Shown: one piece after another, positions 52,118-61,046 of the stretch
Layout of the letters: each line of letters begins with the position of its first letter
Numbering within the stretch: the first letter of the stretch is position 1
Source of the DNA: JAVBLP01 sp052034625
Lineage (GTDB): Bacteria; Elusimicrobiota; Endomicrobiia; Endomicrobiales; Endomicrobiaceae
NCBI GenBank assembly: GCA_052034625.1
Contig: JBPOII010000002.1
Location: forward strand, 1-64,000
DNA: 64,000 nucleotides
Direction of reading: 5' to 3'
Notes under the pieces: model-generated
The model's database searches: none
What the model was told of the DNA's origin: nothing
The model's input: only the letters and a program-made list of their open reading frames with translations
Translations under genes and position numbers: made by a program

Positions 52118-52285
52118 TCATTTTTCTCCGCTGCTTAATTGTAAAGATAAATGAATTATAACAATATAATGCTTTTTATTCCAACGATTTATATTATCTG
52201 TGTTTAAAAACCCATTTTTATGTATAATTTGTTTATATGAAAAAAAGATTGCAATAAAAAATATATGATTCACGTTATATTTGAT

Positions 52286-53539
52286 ATGAAGAATAAAATA
52301 TTATCCTTTTTGTCTATTATATTTTTAGCCGTTCCGGTTTTTGCCGAAAAGATCACTTGGGAAGAGATAGTAAAACAGACTGAAGAGAAAAGTCCTGCTA
52401 TACTCTCTGCAAAGCTGAAACTTGATAATGCACAACTTTCCTATAAACGCTCTTTAAGCGGATATATGCCGTCAATTTCTGCTAGCGGCTCTGCTTCACA
52501 GGGTGAAAAAGATAAGAACTTTTCAAGAAGTTATTCTTACGGTCTTAATGCAAACCTTTCAATTTTTTCCGGTTTTAATACATATAATGAAGTAAAAATT
52601 AGATCAGCCGAATTAAAAGCCGCTGAACTTACATATAAAAGAGCTGTTTCAGATGCCGCTTATGAAGCAGCCGTGCAATATACAAATCTTATGTGGGCAT
52701 ATGAAACAGTTGAACTTCTTGAACAGATAAAAGCAAGAAGAGCAGAAAATAAAGATATGATCAATTTAAAGTATAATTCCGGCAATGTTGATATAGGTTC
52801 ATTACGCAGAGTAGAAGCTGATGTTGAACTTGCCTCTTATGAACTTAGAAAAGCCCAAAGATATATTGAAACCGCATCGGCATCTTTGCTGAAAGTTATC
52901 GGAAGAAATGACGATATTATACTTGAAACTGATGAAAGGATTACGCTTGAAGACAGAAGTTTAGAAAAGCCGCAATATAATGCTCTTGTAGAAAGCATAC
53001 CGGAATTTTTGATTTCACAATACAGTATAGATATTTATAAAGCACAATCTTCAAAATCAAAAAGCACTTTATTACCCGAAGTTAAGCTTAGCGGAAGCCT
53101 TTCAAGATATGGCAATGAATGGGCACCCGGTAAAAATGGCTGGGATGCCGGCTTATCGATCTCTTATCCTTTATTTACAGGCGGAACAAGATATGCAGAC
53201 ATTGAAACCGCTTCAAATCTCTACAAAGCTGCAAATGAAAATTTTAGAACAATAACTTATCAATTAAAATCACAGGCTGTTGCATACTACAACTCTCTCA
53301 CCGACGCTTATGAAAATATTTCCACAAGAGAACTTTATCTAGCGGCCTCAAAACTGCAGGCCGAAATATCACAGAGAAAGTATGTGAACGGTCTTTCGAC
53401 ATATCAGGATTGGTATTCTATTGAGAATGATTATATCTCTTCCAGAAAAACTATGCTTGATGCAAAAAAAACGGCAACTCTGGAAAGAGCTAAATGGTAC
53501 AACTTTATAGGAGAGGGTTTTATCAGACCCGGAAAATAA
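52286..53539 (+). CDS. TolC-like outer membrane efflux protein
   Basis: 417 codons from the ATG at 52286; MKNKILSFLSIIFLAVPVFA is then a perfect signal peptide, while a start 7 codons earlier is weaker. Two OEP repeats follow, with SVxSYNxGxVDxxxLxxxE-like features (LKYNSGNVDIGSLRRVEADV; RKYVNGLSTYQDWYSIENDY). It forms the trimeric outer membrane duct for the HlyD/MacB pump encoded next. A TATAAT at 52223 and a 6-codon ATG-TAA frame (52237) lie upstream. No clear ribosome site for the main start. Confidence 0.9.
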   Translation: MKNKILSFLSIIFLAVPVFAEKITWEEIVKQTEEKSPAILSAKLKLDNAQLSYKRSLSGYMPSISASGSASQGEKDKNFSRSYSYGLNANLSIFSGFNTYNEVKIRSAELKAAELTYKRAVSDAAYEAAVQYTNLMWAYETVELLEQIKARRAENKDMINLKYNSGNVDIGSLRRVEADVELASYELRKAQRYIETASASLLKVIGRNDDIILETDERITLEDRSLEKPQYNALVESIPEFLISQYSIDIYKAQSSKSKSTLLPEVKLSGSLSRYGNEWAPGKNGWDAGLSISYPLFTGGTRYADIETASNLYKAANENFRTITYQLKSQAVAYYNSLTDAYENISTRELYLAASKLQAEISQRKYVNGLSTYQDWYSIENDYISSRKTMLDAKKTATLERAKWYNFIGEGFIRPGK

Positions 53540-53543
53540 TATT

Positions 53544-54464
53544 ATGAGAAAACTATTTATCATTTTAGGGTTTTTAATTATTGCAGCAATAACAGCTTTT
53601 TTTATTTTTAAACCGTCAAAGCCGGCGATAGATAAAGAAGCCGTACTTGAACAAAGAGATATTCATGTAGAGTTCAGAGAGACAGGCGAAGTACGCCCTA
53701 GGAACAGGCTTGAAATAAAACCGCCTTTTGCGGGAAGAGTTGAAAAGATACTCGTTCAAGAAGGCGAGGCGGTAAAAAAAGGCCGGATAATAGTCTGGAT
53801 GAGCTCAAGCGAAAGAGCTGCCATGGTTGATGCCGCAAGAGCAATAAGTGATGAAGATCATGAAAAATGGCAGAATATTTATAAACCTACGCCGATAGTG
53901 GCACCGATGGACGGATTTATAATACTTAGGAACAATGAACCGGGACAAACCATAACGGCAGCGGACCCGATACTTGTAATGGCTGATGACCTTATAATTG
54001 AAGCAAATGTTGATGAAACCGACCTTAAATATATAAAAATAGGTGATTCGTTAAAAATATCTCTTGACGCTTATTCAGACGATATATTCAGCGGAAAAGT
54101 AGAACATATAGCTTATGAATCAACTGTGATCAGCAATGTTACGGTATATACAATAAAAATAACTCCTATCAAAAAACCCAAAGTTTTCAGAGCAGGCATG
54201 ACTGCAACAATAACCATCATAGCTGAATCAAAAAAAGGAGTTTGGACATTACCGAGCTCTTTTATAAATGAAAAAGCAGGCAAAAAAACAGTTTTGGTAA
54301 AGAAAGGAAAGAACGGGAATTCTGATTTTGAAACCAGAAATGTAACTACCGGTATAACAGATGGCAGATATACTGAAATACTTTCAGGTTTAGAACAGGG
54401 AGAAACTGCAATTACTCTTAAAATAAAAGAAAAAGCGAAAGCCAAATCTTTTATGAGCAGATAA
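53544..54464 (+). CDS. Periplasmic adaptor (HlyD/MacA-like membrane fusion protein)
   Basis: 306 codons. An N-terminal anchor (residues 5-24), then a split lipoyl domain (ELKPPFAGRVEKILVQEGEAV-type segment at about 52-80 and PTPIVAPMDGFIILRNNEPG at 114-133), a short helical hairpin, and beta-barrel and membrane-proximal domains (FSGKVEHIAYES; LEQGETAITLKIK). It links the inner membrane ABC pump to TolC. Starts 4 nt after tolC. Confidence 0.9.
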   Translation: MRKLFIILGFLIIAAITAFFIFKPSKPAIDKEAVLEQRDIHVEFRETGEVRPRNRLEIKPPFAGRVEKILVQEGEAVKKGRIIVWMSSSERAAMVDAARAISDEDHEKWQNIYKPTPIVAPMDGFIILRNNEPGQTITAADPILVMADDLIIEANVDETDLKYIKIGDSLKISLDAYSDDIFSGKVEHIAYESTVISNVTVYTIKITPIKKPKVFRAGMTATITIIAESKKGVWTLPSSFINEKAGKKTVLVKKGKNGNSDFETRNVTTGITDGRYTEILSGLEQGETAITLKIKEKAKAKSFMSR

Positions 54465-54538
54465 CGAAACGGCTGTTACGAATTACAAATTACGGATTAC
54501 GAATGAACGGCAAAGGCTGAATGACAAAAAGACAAAGT

Positions 54539-54568
54539 TAATCCCCGATTACGGATTCCGGGGACGAC
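54539..54568. repeat. Right-half facing-hairpin repeat within the efflux operon
   Basis: TAATCCCCGATTACGGATTCCGGGGACGAC, with AATTACGAAT-type motifs before it (54477-54505). It separates hlyD from macB by 161 bp, an unusual place inside an otherwise tight operon. Confidence 0.6.
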
Positions 54569-54625
54569 AGACAGAACGCCAATATTGATGACTTTTAATT
54601 ATTTTAAAAGGGATTTTCCACTCCA

Positions 54626-56596
54626 ATGAAAGTAATTGAATTAAAAAAAATTAAAAAAACATATCATTTAGAAAAGATCGATGTTCCTGTTCTGCACGGA
54701 ATAAATCTTGATATATTACAGGGTGAATTTGTAGTTATAATGGGGCCTTCAGGAAGCGGAAAATCTACACTATTAAATATTTTAGGTCTTTTAGATAAAC
54801 CGAGTTCAGGTTCTTTTAAACTTTCCGGAACTGAGATCTCCAAATATTCTGATGACGAACTTGCCGCTTTAAGAAATCATTATCTTGGATTTATCTTTCA
54901 GCAATTTAATCTTTTACCGAAATTAACCGCAAAAGAAAATGTTGCTTTGCCAACAATATATGCAAACTCAAAAGACAGCCAAGAAGCTGCAGACCCTCAA
55001 AAACTCCTTGAACTTGTAGGACTTAAAGACAGAGTGGAACACCGCCCTAATGAGCTTTCAGGAGGACAGCAGCAAAGAGTTGCAATTGCCCGCTCACTTA
55101 TAAATAAGCCGCTCATAATTTTTGCCGATGAACCTACCGGCAACTTGGACACAAAATCTACAAAAGAGATAATAAAAATATTAAAAGATCTAAATGATTC
55201 AGGCATTACTATCGTTATGGTTACTCATGAACCCGAGCTTGCCGCTTATGCTACAAGAATAATAAAACTTAAGGACGGCTTAATAATAGAAGACGAGAAA
55301 AAAGCCGATGTCGGCGATAAAAGCAAAATAATACAAGATAAACAAATTTTTAAACATAAGCCCTTTTCTTTATTTAGAGCAAAAGATTATTTTATTCAAG
55401 CTTTTAGATCTTTAATTAGCAATAAAATGCGTTCAATTCTTTCCGTTTTAGGCGTTATGATAGGTGTTGCTAGTTTAATATCTATGCTTGCTGTCGGCAC
55501 GGGAGCGCAAAAAGCTATTGAAGACCAAGTGGCAAGCATGGGCTCAAATCTGCTTATGGTTCATGCCAGGGCAGTAGCCAGAGGCGGGATCTCATCATCT
55601 GATGAAGGTTCAAGATTAAGACTTTTCCATGAAGATATTGATGATCTGAAAAAAAATATTTCGGGAATTTCAGCTATAACGGGATATGCAAATGGCAGAG
55701 TACAAATTGTTGCAAACGGCAATAATTATAATACACGCCTTGAAGGAGTTTCTGTTGATTATCCAAACATGAGAAACTCTCACCCTGTACGCGGCCGCTT
55801 TTTTACTGAGCGGGAAAATCTTGAAAAGAAAAGAGTCGCTCTGCTTGGAAAAACTGTAATTCAAGAACTCTGGGGAAGTGAAGATTTTGACCCTATTGGC
55901 GAATATGTAAAAATCAACAGAATAGATTTTCAGATAATAGGCGTCCTTCCTACAAAAGGTTCAAGCGGCTGGAGAGATGAAGATGATAAGATAATCATTC
56001 CCATAAGCACTTCCATGAATAGAGTTACAGGAAATAATTATATTAACAATATGGATGTACAGGTAGCTGAAGATGCTGATATGGATGAAGTTGCCGATGC
56101 AATAGTACAAAGACTCTTATTTACACATAGATTTCCTTCTTGGCAAACGGATGCTATAAGAGTAAGAAATATGGCTGAAATGCAAGAGACCATGTCTTCA
56201 ATGGCAAAAGCTTTTTCATTGCTTTTAGGCTCCATAGCTTTTATTAGCTTGCTTGTCGGCGGAATAGGGATTATGAATATAATGTTCGTTTCAGTTTCTG
56301 AAAGGACAAAAGAAATAGGACTCAGAAAAGCCATAGGTGCAAACAATGCTGATATTCTTTTTCAATTTATCATAGAATCTGTTGTAGTCTGCTGTGTAGG
56401 CGGAATTGCCGGCATTCTTTTTGGGGCAGGTGTTTCAATTATTATCAGCAAAGTTGCCGGATGGACTACATCTATCTCTTCTTTTTCAGTAATTCTTGCT
56501 TTTTGTTTTTCTGCTTTTACAGGACTTGTTTTTGGAGTATGGCCTGCCAGAAAAGCTTCTTTATTAAATCCTATAGAAGCTTTAAGACAAGATTAA
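54626..56596 (+). CDS. MacB-like ABC transporter, fused ATPase and permease
   Basis: 656 codons. ATPase residues 1-225: Walker A GPSGSGKST (40-48), FIFQQFNLLPKLTA Q-loop, signature LSGGQQQR, Walker B IIFADEPTGNLD. A linker and a first helix (about 268-290) lead to the periplasmic MacB_PCD domain (about 295-510), then three FtsX-type helices to the end (LLVGGIGIMNIMFVSVSERT; EIGLRKAIGA; FGVWPARKASLLNPIEAL). With HlyD and TolC it should export macrolide-like compounds, peptides or envelope lipids. ATPase and membrane motifs are intact. Confidence 0.92.
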   Translation: MKVIELKKIKKTYHLEKIDVPVLHGINLDILQGEFVVIMGPSGSGKSTLLNILGLLDKPSSGSFKLSGTEISKYSDDELAALRNHYLGFIFQQFNLLPKLTAKENVALPTIYANSKDSQEAADPQKLLELVGLKDRVEHRPNELSGGQQQRVAIARSLINKPLIIFADEPTGNLDTKSTKEIIKILKDLNDSGITIVMVTHEPELAAYATRIIKLKDGLIIEDEKKADVGDKSKIIQDKQIFKHKPFSLFRAKDYFIQAFRSLISNKMRSILSVLGVMIGVASLISMLAVGTGAQKAIEDQVASMGSNLLMVHARAVARGGISSSDEGSRLRLFHEDIDDLKKNISGISAITGYANGRVQIVANGNNYNTRLEGVSVDYPNMRNSHPVRGRFFTERENLEKKRVALLGKTVIQELWGSEDFDPIGEYVKINRIDFQIIGVLPTKGSSGWRDEDDKIIIPISTSMNRVTGNNYINNMDVQVAEDADMDEVADAIVQRLLFTHRFPSWQTDAIRVRNMAEMQETMSSMAKAFSLLLGSIAFISLLVGGIGIMNIMFVSVSERTKEIGLRKAIGANNADILFQFIIESVVVCCVGGIAGILFGAGVSIIISKVAGWTTSISSFSVILAFCFSAFTGLVFGVWPARKASLLNPIEALRQD

Positions 56597-56605
56597 AATT
56601 TATTC

Positions 56606-56754
56606 AAGGGTAACCATACCCTTACCCTTAGACCCTTTTCTCACACTTTTGCAAGCGAGCAAAAGTGTGAGAGAAAAACCTCGCCCCTTGCGGGAGAGGG
56701 CAGGGTGAGGGGTATAGTAGTTCTGTCATTCCCGAGTGTCTTTGTCGGGAATCC
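56606..56754. repeat. Palindrome-rich repeat block after macB
   Basis: AAGGGTA-ACCA-TACCCTT (56606-56623), a long hairpin TCTCACACTTTTGC-AAGCGA-GCAAAAGTGTGAGA (56639-56672), a CCTCGCCCCTTGCGGGAG segment and a left-half facing-hairpin (56725-56754). These are modules of the composite repeat in a different order. The two hairpins begin 10 and 43 nt after the macB stop and may terminate it. The 56597-56918 gap holds no other gene. Confidence 0.7.
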
Positions 56755-56854
56755 AAGTTAATTAAAAGGCAATTACGAATTAACGACAATAAAAGACAAC
56801 AAAAAACTATTAACTGTGGAATTTGCCGCAAATGTATGTAACCAATACAATTTT

Positions 56855-56884
56855 TTGCTTAAACAAAACAAAATATTGTAGAAT
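56855..56884 (+). promoter_or_regulatory. Promoter of the HEAT lipoprotein gene
   Basis: TTGCTT (56855-56860), 18-base spacer, TAGAAT (56879-56884), with a leader of about 30 nt and an AAGGAGA ribosome site. Confidence 0.6.
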
Positions 56885-56918
56885 GTGCGGACTGAAATCT
56901 AAATAATAAGGAGATGTT

Positions 56919-57653
56919 ATGATGAAGAAACTTTTTGTTTTATCGTTGTGTTTTGCTTTTTTTGTTACGTTTTCAGGATGTGTTACTACCGGAACCACAG
57001 GTGGGGCAGCAGTAGAAGAAATGTCAGCCACAGAAATTGCGGCTGCCACAGTCGGTTCAATAGTTGCAGAATCAACAACTTTATCAGTTTTGATGAATAG
57101 ATTAAACAGCGATAATCTTCTTGTAAGATTAGGTGCAATTAAAGCTATCTCTCAGATGGGCGGAGCGGCAGTACAAGCTGTCCCCGGTCTTATACCTTTA
57201 CTTTCAAGCTCGGATGCAAGTACACGTGCAAATGCGGCTTTCGCTTTAGGACAAATAGGACCTAAAGCCAATGCAGCTATCCCAACTCTTGTAAAACTTA
57301 TTCAGGACAGAGATCCGCAAGTTCAGAGAAATGCGGTTGAAGCAATAGCAAAGATAGGCGGAGCCGATGTTCCCGGTCTTCTTGTACCTCTTTTGATAAG
57401 TGCTGATTCAACAGTACAGTCTTATGCGCTTGACCTTTTAGGACAGTTCGGACCTGCTTCAAAAGAAGCTATTCCAACCTTAATTTCACTAGCAAAAGGA
57501 AATAAAAATCTCAGGCAGCATGCTTTTGATACTCTTGTAAAGATCGGTCCTGATTCAATATCTGCAATCGCAGCTCTTTTAGCATCCGGGATATCCGGAG
57601 ATGCTGACTTAGTAACACAAGCAAATGCAGCATTAAGCTTGCTTAAGAAATAA
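56919..57653 (+). CDS. HEAT-repeat lipoprotein
   Basis: 244 codons. Lipoprotein signal MMKKLFVLSLCFAFFVTFSG with lipobox TFSGC (Cys21). Residues about 65-240 form four or five HEAT/PBS-lyase-type helical repeats (LVRLGAIKAISQMGGAA; TRANAAFALGQIGPKA; VQRNAVEAIAKIGG; VQSYALDLLGQFGPAS). Anchored in the envelope and likely a protein-protein scaffold. Strong ribosome site and its own terminator make it monocistronic. Confidence 0.88.
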   Translation: MMKKLFVLSLCFAFFVTFSGCVTTGTTGGAAVEEMSATEIAAATVGSIVAESTTLSVLMNRLNSDNLLVRLGAIKAISQMGGAAVQAVPGLIPLLSSSDASTRANAAFALGQIGPKANAAIPTLVKLIQDRDPQVQRNAVEAIAKIGGADVPGLLVPLLISADSTVQSYALDLLGQFGPASKEAIPTLISLAKGNKNLRQHAFDTLVKIGPDSISAIAALLASGISGDADLVTQANAALSLLKK

Positions 57654-57664
57654 ATATCTCAATA

Positions 57665-57696
57665 AAAACCGGCAGAGAAAAATCTCTGCCGGTTTT
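57665..57696 (+). terminator. Terminator of the HEAT lipoprotein gene
   Basis: AAAACCGGCAGAGA-AAAA-TCTCTGCCGGTTTT, 14-bp perfect stem followed by TATTTTAAA, 12 nt past the stop. On either strand it ends in T-rich sequence. Confidence 0.92.
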
Positions 57697-57853
57697 TATT
57701 TTAAACTGATAATTTAACTTTTTGTATCTTAAAAATTTATCAAACCTTTTCATTTAAAATTATCATAAAAAGCTTTATTACTAAATTAGTAGATATTAGT
57801 ATTAATTTAGTAGATAAATAGACTTCTTATTGATTTTTCAATTAGTTTTATCA

Positions 57854-59260
57854 TTAATTTTTAAAAAAATTATTTAGAAAATCTTTATCTTTTTTCTCAG
57901 CTACTTTTCGGCTTAAATCTTTACTTAATGTATAAATATATTGCCTGCCGGCTTTCTTTTTTGTTAAAAATTTCTTTTTTACCAAATACTCTAAATCTGT
58001 TCTTGCCGTTTCATAAGCAATATTCAACATATTTTTAAAGTATGCTATATTTCTTGTATTCCTTTCTTTTATAAACTCCTTCAGAATACTTCTTTGCCTA
58101 AAATTCAATTCAATATCACTTTCTATTAATAATACCGTTTTTTTATTCTCTTCTTTTTTCTTTTCAATGTATTGATTAAATTTTTCAACTGCCTCTATTA
58201 TTACATCTAAATTAAATTTAATAAAATATGTGAGATCATTCTCATCTATTTCCGCATAAAGAAAAGCTTTGGCATATTGGGAAGGTTTTTCTTTAATAAT
58301 TTTTGAAATCACTAAATATTTAAAACTTTTATACCCGTTTTTTAACATATACCAATACATTAATGCTCTTGCAGTCCTGCCATTACCGTCTATAAAAGGA
58401 TGTATATATGCAAGCCAAAAATGAATTATTATTGCTTTTATTACAGGATGAGTAAAATCTTCTTCGTTTTCTTCATTTGCATATTTGCATAAATCTTCAA
58501 GCATCATTACAAGACATTTTGCAGGAGGCGGATTAAAAAGAACATTATTATCTCTGTCATCTACTATCATTACAGTATCTGCTTCAGATCTAAACTCTCC
58601 TATTTTGTCAGTTTTATCTAATGTATTGTTTGCAATTATACTATGGATTTGTTTTATCATTTGCAAGGTAAGCTCTTCTCCTGAATGGCTGTCAATATAT
58701 TCCATAGCTTTATAATTATTAAGAATCATCTGCTCATTTTTGTTTCGCGGCAAAGTATTTGTTCTCAACATTTCTTTTGCTATTTCCCTTGTTACAGCAG
58801 CACCTTCAAGCTGGCTTGAAGCAATACCTTCTTCCATAAAAGAGTTGGCAGAATACTCGTTTTCTTCTTCAATAGACAATTTATATCTGCCGGAATGTCT
58901 GTCGAGTATATTAATGTTTTTTAATAAAGAATCTGTAATGATATATTTAAAAAAATTGTCTTCCGGTTTCGTTTCCTCTTTTTTCCCTTTTGCAATTCCC
59001 TCTCCCGTAAATATAAGTTTATAGTTTGCATTATGGCGCGTGAATTTTACTGATGACCAAAAAATTTCAGGATTTATTGTATCCGGCAATGAATAGTATT
59101 TTACACGATCCCAATAATCATAGTTATTATTGGCTTTCTTCAAAAGTTTTGACCAAGTATCATTAGCCCCCAACAAGTCAATAACGGATACCTTATTTTC
59201 ACTTATGGCTTTTTGTAAAGTTTCTTTCCAATCAAAATTTGGTTTTTCTATTGTTTTCAT
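57854..59260 (-). CDS. Fic domain protein with built-in inhibitory motif and winged-helix tail
   Basis: 468 codons. Fic active-site loop HPFIDGNGRTARALM with catalytic H287; N-terminal inhibitory motif S148xxxE152-G153 (ASSQLEGAAVTREI) upstream of the core (class II, autoinhibited). A C-terminal winged-helix-like region (about 385-455, SILKEFIKERNTRNIAYFKN and ARTDLEYLVKKKFLTKKKAG) follows. Fic proteins AMPylate or otherwise modify Tyr, Thr or Ser of target proteins. No separate antitoxin is adjacent. Flanks are A+T-rich with repeated TTAGTA-type boxes, so transfer is possible. GGTGGAA ribosome site. Confidence 0.93.
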   Translation of the reverse strand: MKTIEKPNFDWKETLQKAISENKVSVIDLLGANDTWSKLLKKANNNYDYWDRVKYYSLPDTINPEIFWSSVKFTRHNANYKLIFTGEGIAKGKKEETKPEDNFFKYIITDSLLKNINILDRHSGRYKLSIEEENEYSANSFMEEGIASSQLEGAAVTREIAKEMLRTNTLPRNKNEQMILNNYKAMEYIDSHSGEELTLQMIKQIHSIIANNTLDKTDKIGEFRSEADTVMIVDDRDNNVLFNPPPAKCLVMMLEDLCKYANEENEEDFTHPVIKAIIIHFWLAYIHPFIDGNGRTARALMYWYMLKNGYKSFKYLVISKIIKEKPSQYAKAFLYAEIDENDLTYFIKFNLDVIIEAVEKFNQYIEKKKEENKKTVLLIESDIELNFRQRSILKEFIKERNTRNIAYFKNMLNIAYETARTDLEYLVKKKFLTKKKAGRQYIYTLSKDLSRKVAEKKDKDFLNNFFKN

Positions 59261-59423
59261 AATTTTCCACCATGAATAATACTATTATATTAATTTTAGT
59301 AATACACTATTAATAATATACTTTTTTTGTTAAAATTTCAATATGTTTCATTTTATGATACTAATATATTTTTTTTAGTATTTAAGTATTTATTAGACAT
59401 CTTATCTTCTTTATAGATAAAAG

Positions 59424-59454
59424 AAGCGGTCTGCGAAAAATCGCAAAACCGCTT
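59424..59454 (-). terminator. Terminator of bioA
   Basis: AAGCGGT..TGCGA-AAAA-TCGCA..ACCGCTT, two stacked stems with a small internal bulge, followed on the minus strand by CTTTTATC. Confidence 0.7.
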
Positions 59455-59494
59455 TGTAAATATTACTTATATCCATAGAATTTGTACACTTTCT

Positions 59495-60889
59495 TTATAA
59501 TTTATCCGCTTCTTTTTTTATTGAGTTCACTATTTTCTTTATTTCACTCTTTGTCATGGTAAGATGCAAAAACAATACAAGAGTATCACCAAGATTTCTT
59601 ATTATCACGCCGTCTTTTCTCATATTATTACATATTTTTGCACCGATCTTTAATTTAGATTCAAAAACTTTGCCTGTTTTTTTATCTTTTACTATCTCAA
59701 TTCCTGCCATAAAACCGCAATGGCGGATATTGCCGACATTTTTATGTTTTGAAAGTTTTATAAGCTCTTCTTCCAAATATTTTATTTTAGGCTGGAGTTT
59801 TTTTAGAAAATCACCTTTCGTAATTATATCTATAGTTGCCATAGATGCAGCACAACCTAGAGGGTTTGCCGTATAAGAATGTCCATGAAAAAAAGTTTTG
59901 AACTCTTCATATTTACCTAAAAAAGCATTATATATTTCATTTGTTGTTGCAGTAACAGCAAAAGGCAGATAACCGCCCGTTATACCTTTTGATAAACAAA
60001 CAAAATCGGGTTTAACATTTTCATGTTCAACCGCAAACATTTTGCCGGTTCTTCCAAATCCCGTAGCTACTTCATCACATATTAAAAGCACTCCGTATTT
60101 TTTGCATAGATCCGCATAAGCTTTAACATAACCTTTCGGCATAATGATCATTCCGCCCGATGCCTGATTTAAAGGTTCTATAATTGCAGCTGCTATTTTT
60201 TTATGATTTTCCTTAAGTATATTTTCCACTTCCAAAATACATTGCCCATTACATCCGGCAACTTTACAATGTTCTTTAAAAGTTTTAGCTTTATTTGGGA
60301 AAGGAATAGATTTTTTGCGAAAAGAACATCTATAACAATAAGGGGATTGTGCAAACAAAGTATCAAATAAAAGATGTTTAAACCTTGAATGGAAAAGATC
60401 TATTCCGCCTACGGAAACCGTGCCGATAGTATCGCCGTGATAAGCATTTTTTAAAGATAAAAAGAGAGTTCTTTTCTCATTTTTAAACTGCCAATACTGA
60501 TATGCCTGCTTTAATGCTATTTCTATTGCAGTAGAACCGTTATCTGAATAAAATATCTTTTTTAAGTTTGAAGGAAGTATTTTTAAAAGTTTTTCGCTTA
60601 AAACTATCGCCGGTTTATGCGTAAGACCTAAAAATGTGCTGTGCGACATTCTATCTATTTGTTTTTTTATCGCTTTATCGATCTTAGGATTCCTATGACC
60701 TAAGACATTGACCCATAAAGATGAAACGCCGTCCAAATATTTTTTGCCGTCCAAATCAAATAAATATGAGCCTTTTGCTTTTTCTATTATAAGCGGCTCG
60801 CAGGGATCATCTTTTATCCAATCCGCCATTTGGGTAAAGGGATGCCAAATATTTTTTTTGTCCGCCGCTATTAACTTTTTTTTGTTCAT
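59495..60889 (-). CDS. bioA: Adenosylmethionine-8-amino-7-oxononanoate aminotransferase
   Basis: 464 codons. Converts KAPA to DAPA in biotin synthesis with SAM as amino donor. Conserved: IWHPFTQMADWIKD, GVSSLWVNVLGHRNPKID, SDNGSTAIEIALKQAYQYW, NAYHGDTIGTVSVGGIDLFH, LICDEVATGFGRTGKMFA and the PLP lysine in CLSKGITGGYLPFAV. The Cys-rich insertion (SPYCYRCSFRKKS, EHCKVAGCNGQC) is present in some family members. Ribosome site GGCGGGAAA. It is 157 bp downstream of bioD, with a repeat between them. Confidence 0.96.
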   Translation of the reverse strand: MNKKKLIAADKKNIWHPFTQMADWIKDDPCEPLIIEKAKGSYLFDLDGKKYLDGVSSLWVNVLGHRNPKIDKAIKKQIDRMSHSTFLGLTHKPAIVLSEKLLKILPSNLKKIFYSDNGSTAIEIALKQAYQYWQFKNEKRTLFLSLKNAYHGDTIGTVSVGGIDLFHSRFKHLLFDTLFAQSPYCYRCSFRKKSIPFPNKAKTFKEHCKVAGCNGQCILEVENILKENHKKIAAAIIEPLNQASGGMIIMPKGYVKAYADLCKKYGVLLICDEVATGFGRTGKMFAVEHENVKPDFVCLSKGITGGYLPFAVTATTNEIYNAFLGKYEEFKTFFHGHSYTANPLGCAASMATIDIITKGDFLKKLQPKIKYLEEELIKLSKHKNVGNIRHCGFMAGIEIVKDKKTGKVFESKLKIGAKICNNMRKDGVIIRNLGDTLVLFLHLTMTKSEIKKIVNSIKKEADKL

Positions 60890-60916
60890 TTTTTCCCGCC
60901 GATATAAAAATTACTT

Positions 60917-61006
60917 TTATTTCCGAATTTCGTAATCGGAGATCAATTTCGCCTTTGCCTTTTTTGTTTTTTAACTTGGATTCCCGACTAAGACACTCGG
61001 GCATAA
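60917..61006. repeat. Facing-hairpin element, inverted, between bioD and bioA
   Basis: A worn right half (CCGAATTTCGTAATCGGAGATCA) then an intact left half in reverse (TTGGATTCCCGA-loop-TCGGGCAT). It occupies most of the 157-bp gap between two cotranscribed biotin genes. Confidence 0.6.
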
Positions 61007-61046
61007 CGCAACAAAGAAAAACAGCTGTTTTTTTGTCTTTGATCCG

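Noticed and set aside
52237..52257. Six-codon frame (ATG to TAA) with a TATAAT box 8 nt upstream, before tolC.
   Set aside because: It fits the leaderless spacing but the -35 is poor and the frame is too short to separate from chance; noted only in the tolC entry.
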